Shown here: piece after piece, positions 63,030 through 64,000 of the stretch
Position numbering within the stretch: position 1 is the first letter of the stretch
Layout of the letters: every line of letters starts with the position of its first letter
Source: Rhytidiadelphus loreus
Taxonomy: Eukaryota > Streptophyta > Bryopsida > Hypnales > Hylocomiaceae
Direction: 5' to 3'
Length of the DNA stretch: 64,000 nt
NCBI GenBank assembly: GCA_947034895.1
Contig: OX344762.1
Span: 20,626,760-20,690,759 of the forward strand
Notes under the pieces: model-generated
The model's database searches: none
Told to the model about the DNA's origin: nothing
What the model saw: the letters and a program-made list of their open reading frames with translations, nothing else
Made by a program: the position numbers and the translations under genes

Positions 63030-64000
63030 ATCACCCCTATCGTACTTTGACGATGCTGCTTTGGGGGACCTCTAGTCTTGCATCTTGAGGTACTAATCTT
63101 TGTTACTAATGTCGAGTCATTGTGTCGTGTCACTAATCTAAGTCCCATACATCGTATTGGTTCTAGTTTCTGTCTCCTTGTTGGGGAAAGAGTGGAGTAA
63201 TTGCCCTTGGGTAACAAAATTCTACCTTTCCTAGTGGTCCCAAATTCTAGATGGTGTGTTAAAGGGTTGTTAGGCAGCAAAGCTTTGAACCTCCAAGGTT
63301 GCACAAAACCTAGATTTGGTGTTAAATCCAAATCAAAGGCGGAGCTTTGGACCCACCGTCTAGTTAGTCCCAAAGTTTAGTTTCCAAAACGCGTTGGAAA
63401 CAGACCAAAGTTTAGCGTCCAAAATTGAATCTTGTAGAATCACGGTCTAGTGTCAAGTCCATCCTTGTCCAGTCTACAAGAATAATTATAAGTCTTTCTG
63501 GCACTAGTGGGATTCACAATCCTAGTCACCAAAACAAGGGAGAGTGTGAGACTTCCCCGATTAGTCTTTTTCTTTGTTGTTTTCAAGTGTGGGAAAGGCC
63601 AAGCCGGGCAGCCACCCAGCCAGAGCGACCCACCAACCAAGCAGCGACCCCAATTAGGAGCGAGCCCCCAGCCAAGAGCGATCCCCAGCCAAGAGCGGCT
63701 TCCAACCGGGTAGCGGCCTCCAGCCAAGAGAAGCACCCCGACCAGCAGCAAGCCCAGCCAAGACCGGCCTCAACTAGGCAGAGAGCCTTCAACTAGGCAA
63801 CAAGCCCTAGGCAGGCAACGGCCCCAACCAAGCAGGTCCTTGTGGTCCGTTTCGTTCTCGTTAGTGCAGATTTTTTTTAGGTTGGGAGGTAGATTCTTAG
63901 AAGGGAAAAGATACAAAGAGGAATAGGAGGAACACAAATAGAGTAGAGTAGATAGAGGAGCTCATAGAAGATAAACACGATAAGGTAGAATAAACATAGA
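63030..64000 (-). mobile_element. Inverted 3' internal region of the LTR element, running off the window
   Basis: 63185-63425 is an inverted match to 61131-61380 ('ttttggaaactaaa', 'aacaccaaat', 'gaggttcaaagct'). 63030-63090 matches the inverse of 61490-61536 ('agccccctaaagtggcatc' against 'ggtcccccaaagcagcatc'). A GC-rich minisatellite follows at 63598-63830. No retroelement protein is visible. The frames at 63425-63796, open on both strands, are translations of the minisatellite. The far end lies beyond the window. Confidence 0.7.
63598..63830. repeat. GC-rich degenerate minisatellite (AGCCAAGAGCG-type units)
   Basis: Units such as AGCCAAGAGCG, CCAACCAAGCAGCG and CAACTAGGCAG repeat irregularly. 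Position relative to the inverted LTR and base composition correspond to 60825-61005 in the plus-strand part, but the two arrays differ in unit detail. Confidence 0.7.

Noticed and set aside
63425..63796. 123-codon Pro/Ala/Arg-rich frame
   Set aside because: It is the translation of a GC-rich minisatellite that is also open on the other strand; not conserved in the partner array at 60825-61005.
1..64000. CRISPR arrays, bacterial operons, rRNA genes, organellar or viral coding sequence
   Set aside because: None seen; spliced plant NRL genes and plant-type transposons show nuclear plant DNA.

Overview
This window reads as nuclear DNA of a land plant. It holds two intron-containing genes of the plant-specific NPH3/RPT2-like (NRL) family, set in long AT-rich intergenic DNA full of short inverted-repeat elements and one long-terminal-repeat (LTR) derivative. 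The introns are short (about 110 to 970 bp), while roughly 25 kb of repeat-derived DNA separates the genes. I cannot place the species. The plain NRL architecture and the repeat load would suit a lycophyte, fern, gymnosperm or another large-genome plant.

Both genes lie on the minus strand, head to tail. Gene 1 (start codon at 8338, stop at 4579) and gene 2 (start at 38281, stop at 33438) can each be joined into six exons with GT-AG introns. Coding exon lengths are 59, 70, 342, 936, 129 and 462 bp for gene 1, and 59, 70, 342, 945, 129 and 444 bp for gene 2, giving proteins of 665 and 662 residues. Both have an MKFM-type N terminus, a BTB/POZ domain, a full NPH3 domain and a C-terminal coiled coil. 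They differ most at the C terminus: gene 2 keeps an Arg-rich serine motif (RRRHS) three residues from its end, and gene 1 has none. They are most simply a tandem or segmental duplicate pair. Each sits in a balanced-GC island that reaches several kb upstream of the start codon and 1.5 to 2.5 kb past the stop.

The AT-rich DNA (1-2030, about 12970-31900, about 40600-57870) has no gene I can support. It holds many non-autonomous DNA-transposon remnants: a 1267 bp CACTA element with an exact 3 bp target-site duplication (54397-55663), two Tourist/Harbinger-like MITEs with TTA duplications (42603-42865 and 52443-52795), and a three-member family with GTAAGGTAA ends (16869-17027, 41941-42493, 43566-44104). 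There are also two elements with perfect terminal inverted repeats over 20 bp (15154-15454, 46052-46403), a foldback at 21061-21616, and several others.

The right end (57875-64000) is an LTR-retrotransposon derivative without recognisable gag or pol. A plus-strand LTR (57875-59395) leads into a non-coding internal region with a GC-rich minisatellite (to about 61536). This meets a second LTR in the opposite orientation (61537-63029), followed by another copy of the internal 3' end, also inverted. I found no clearly new biological system. The best leads are the divergent C termini of the NRL pair, a duplicated decoy splice acceptor in gene 1, and the palindromic non-coding LTR element.
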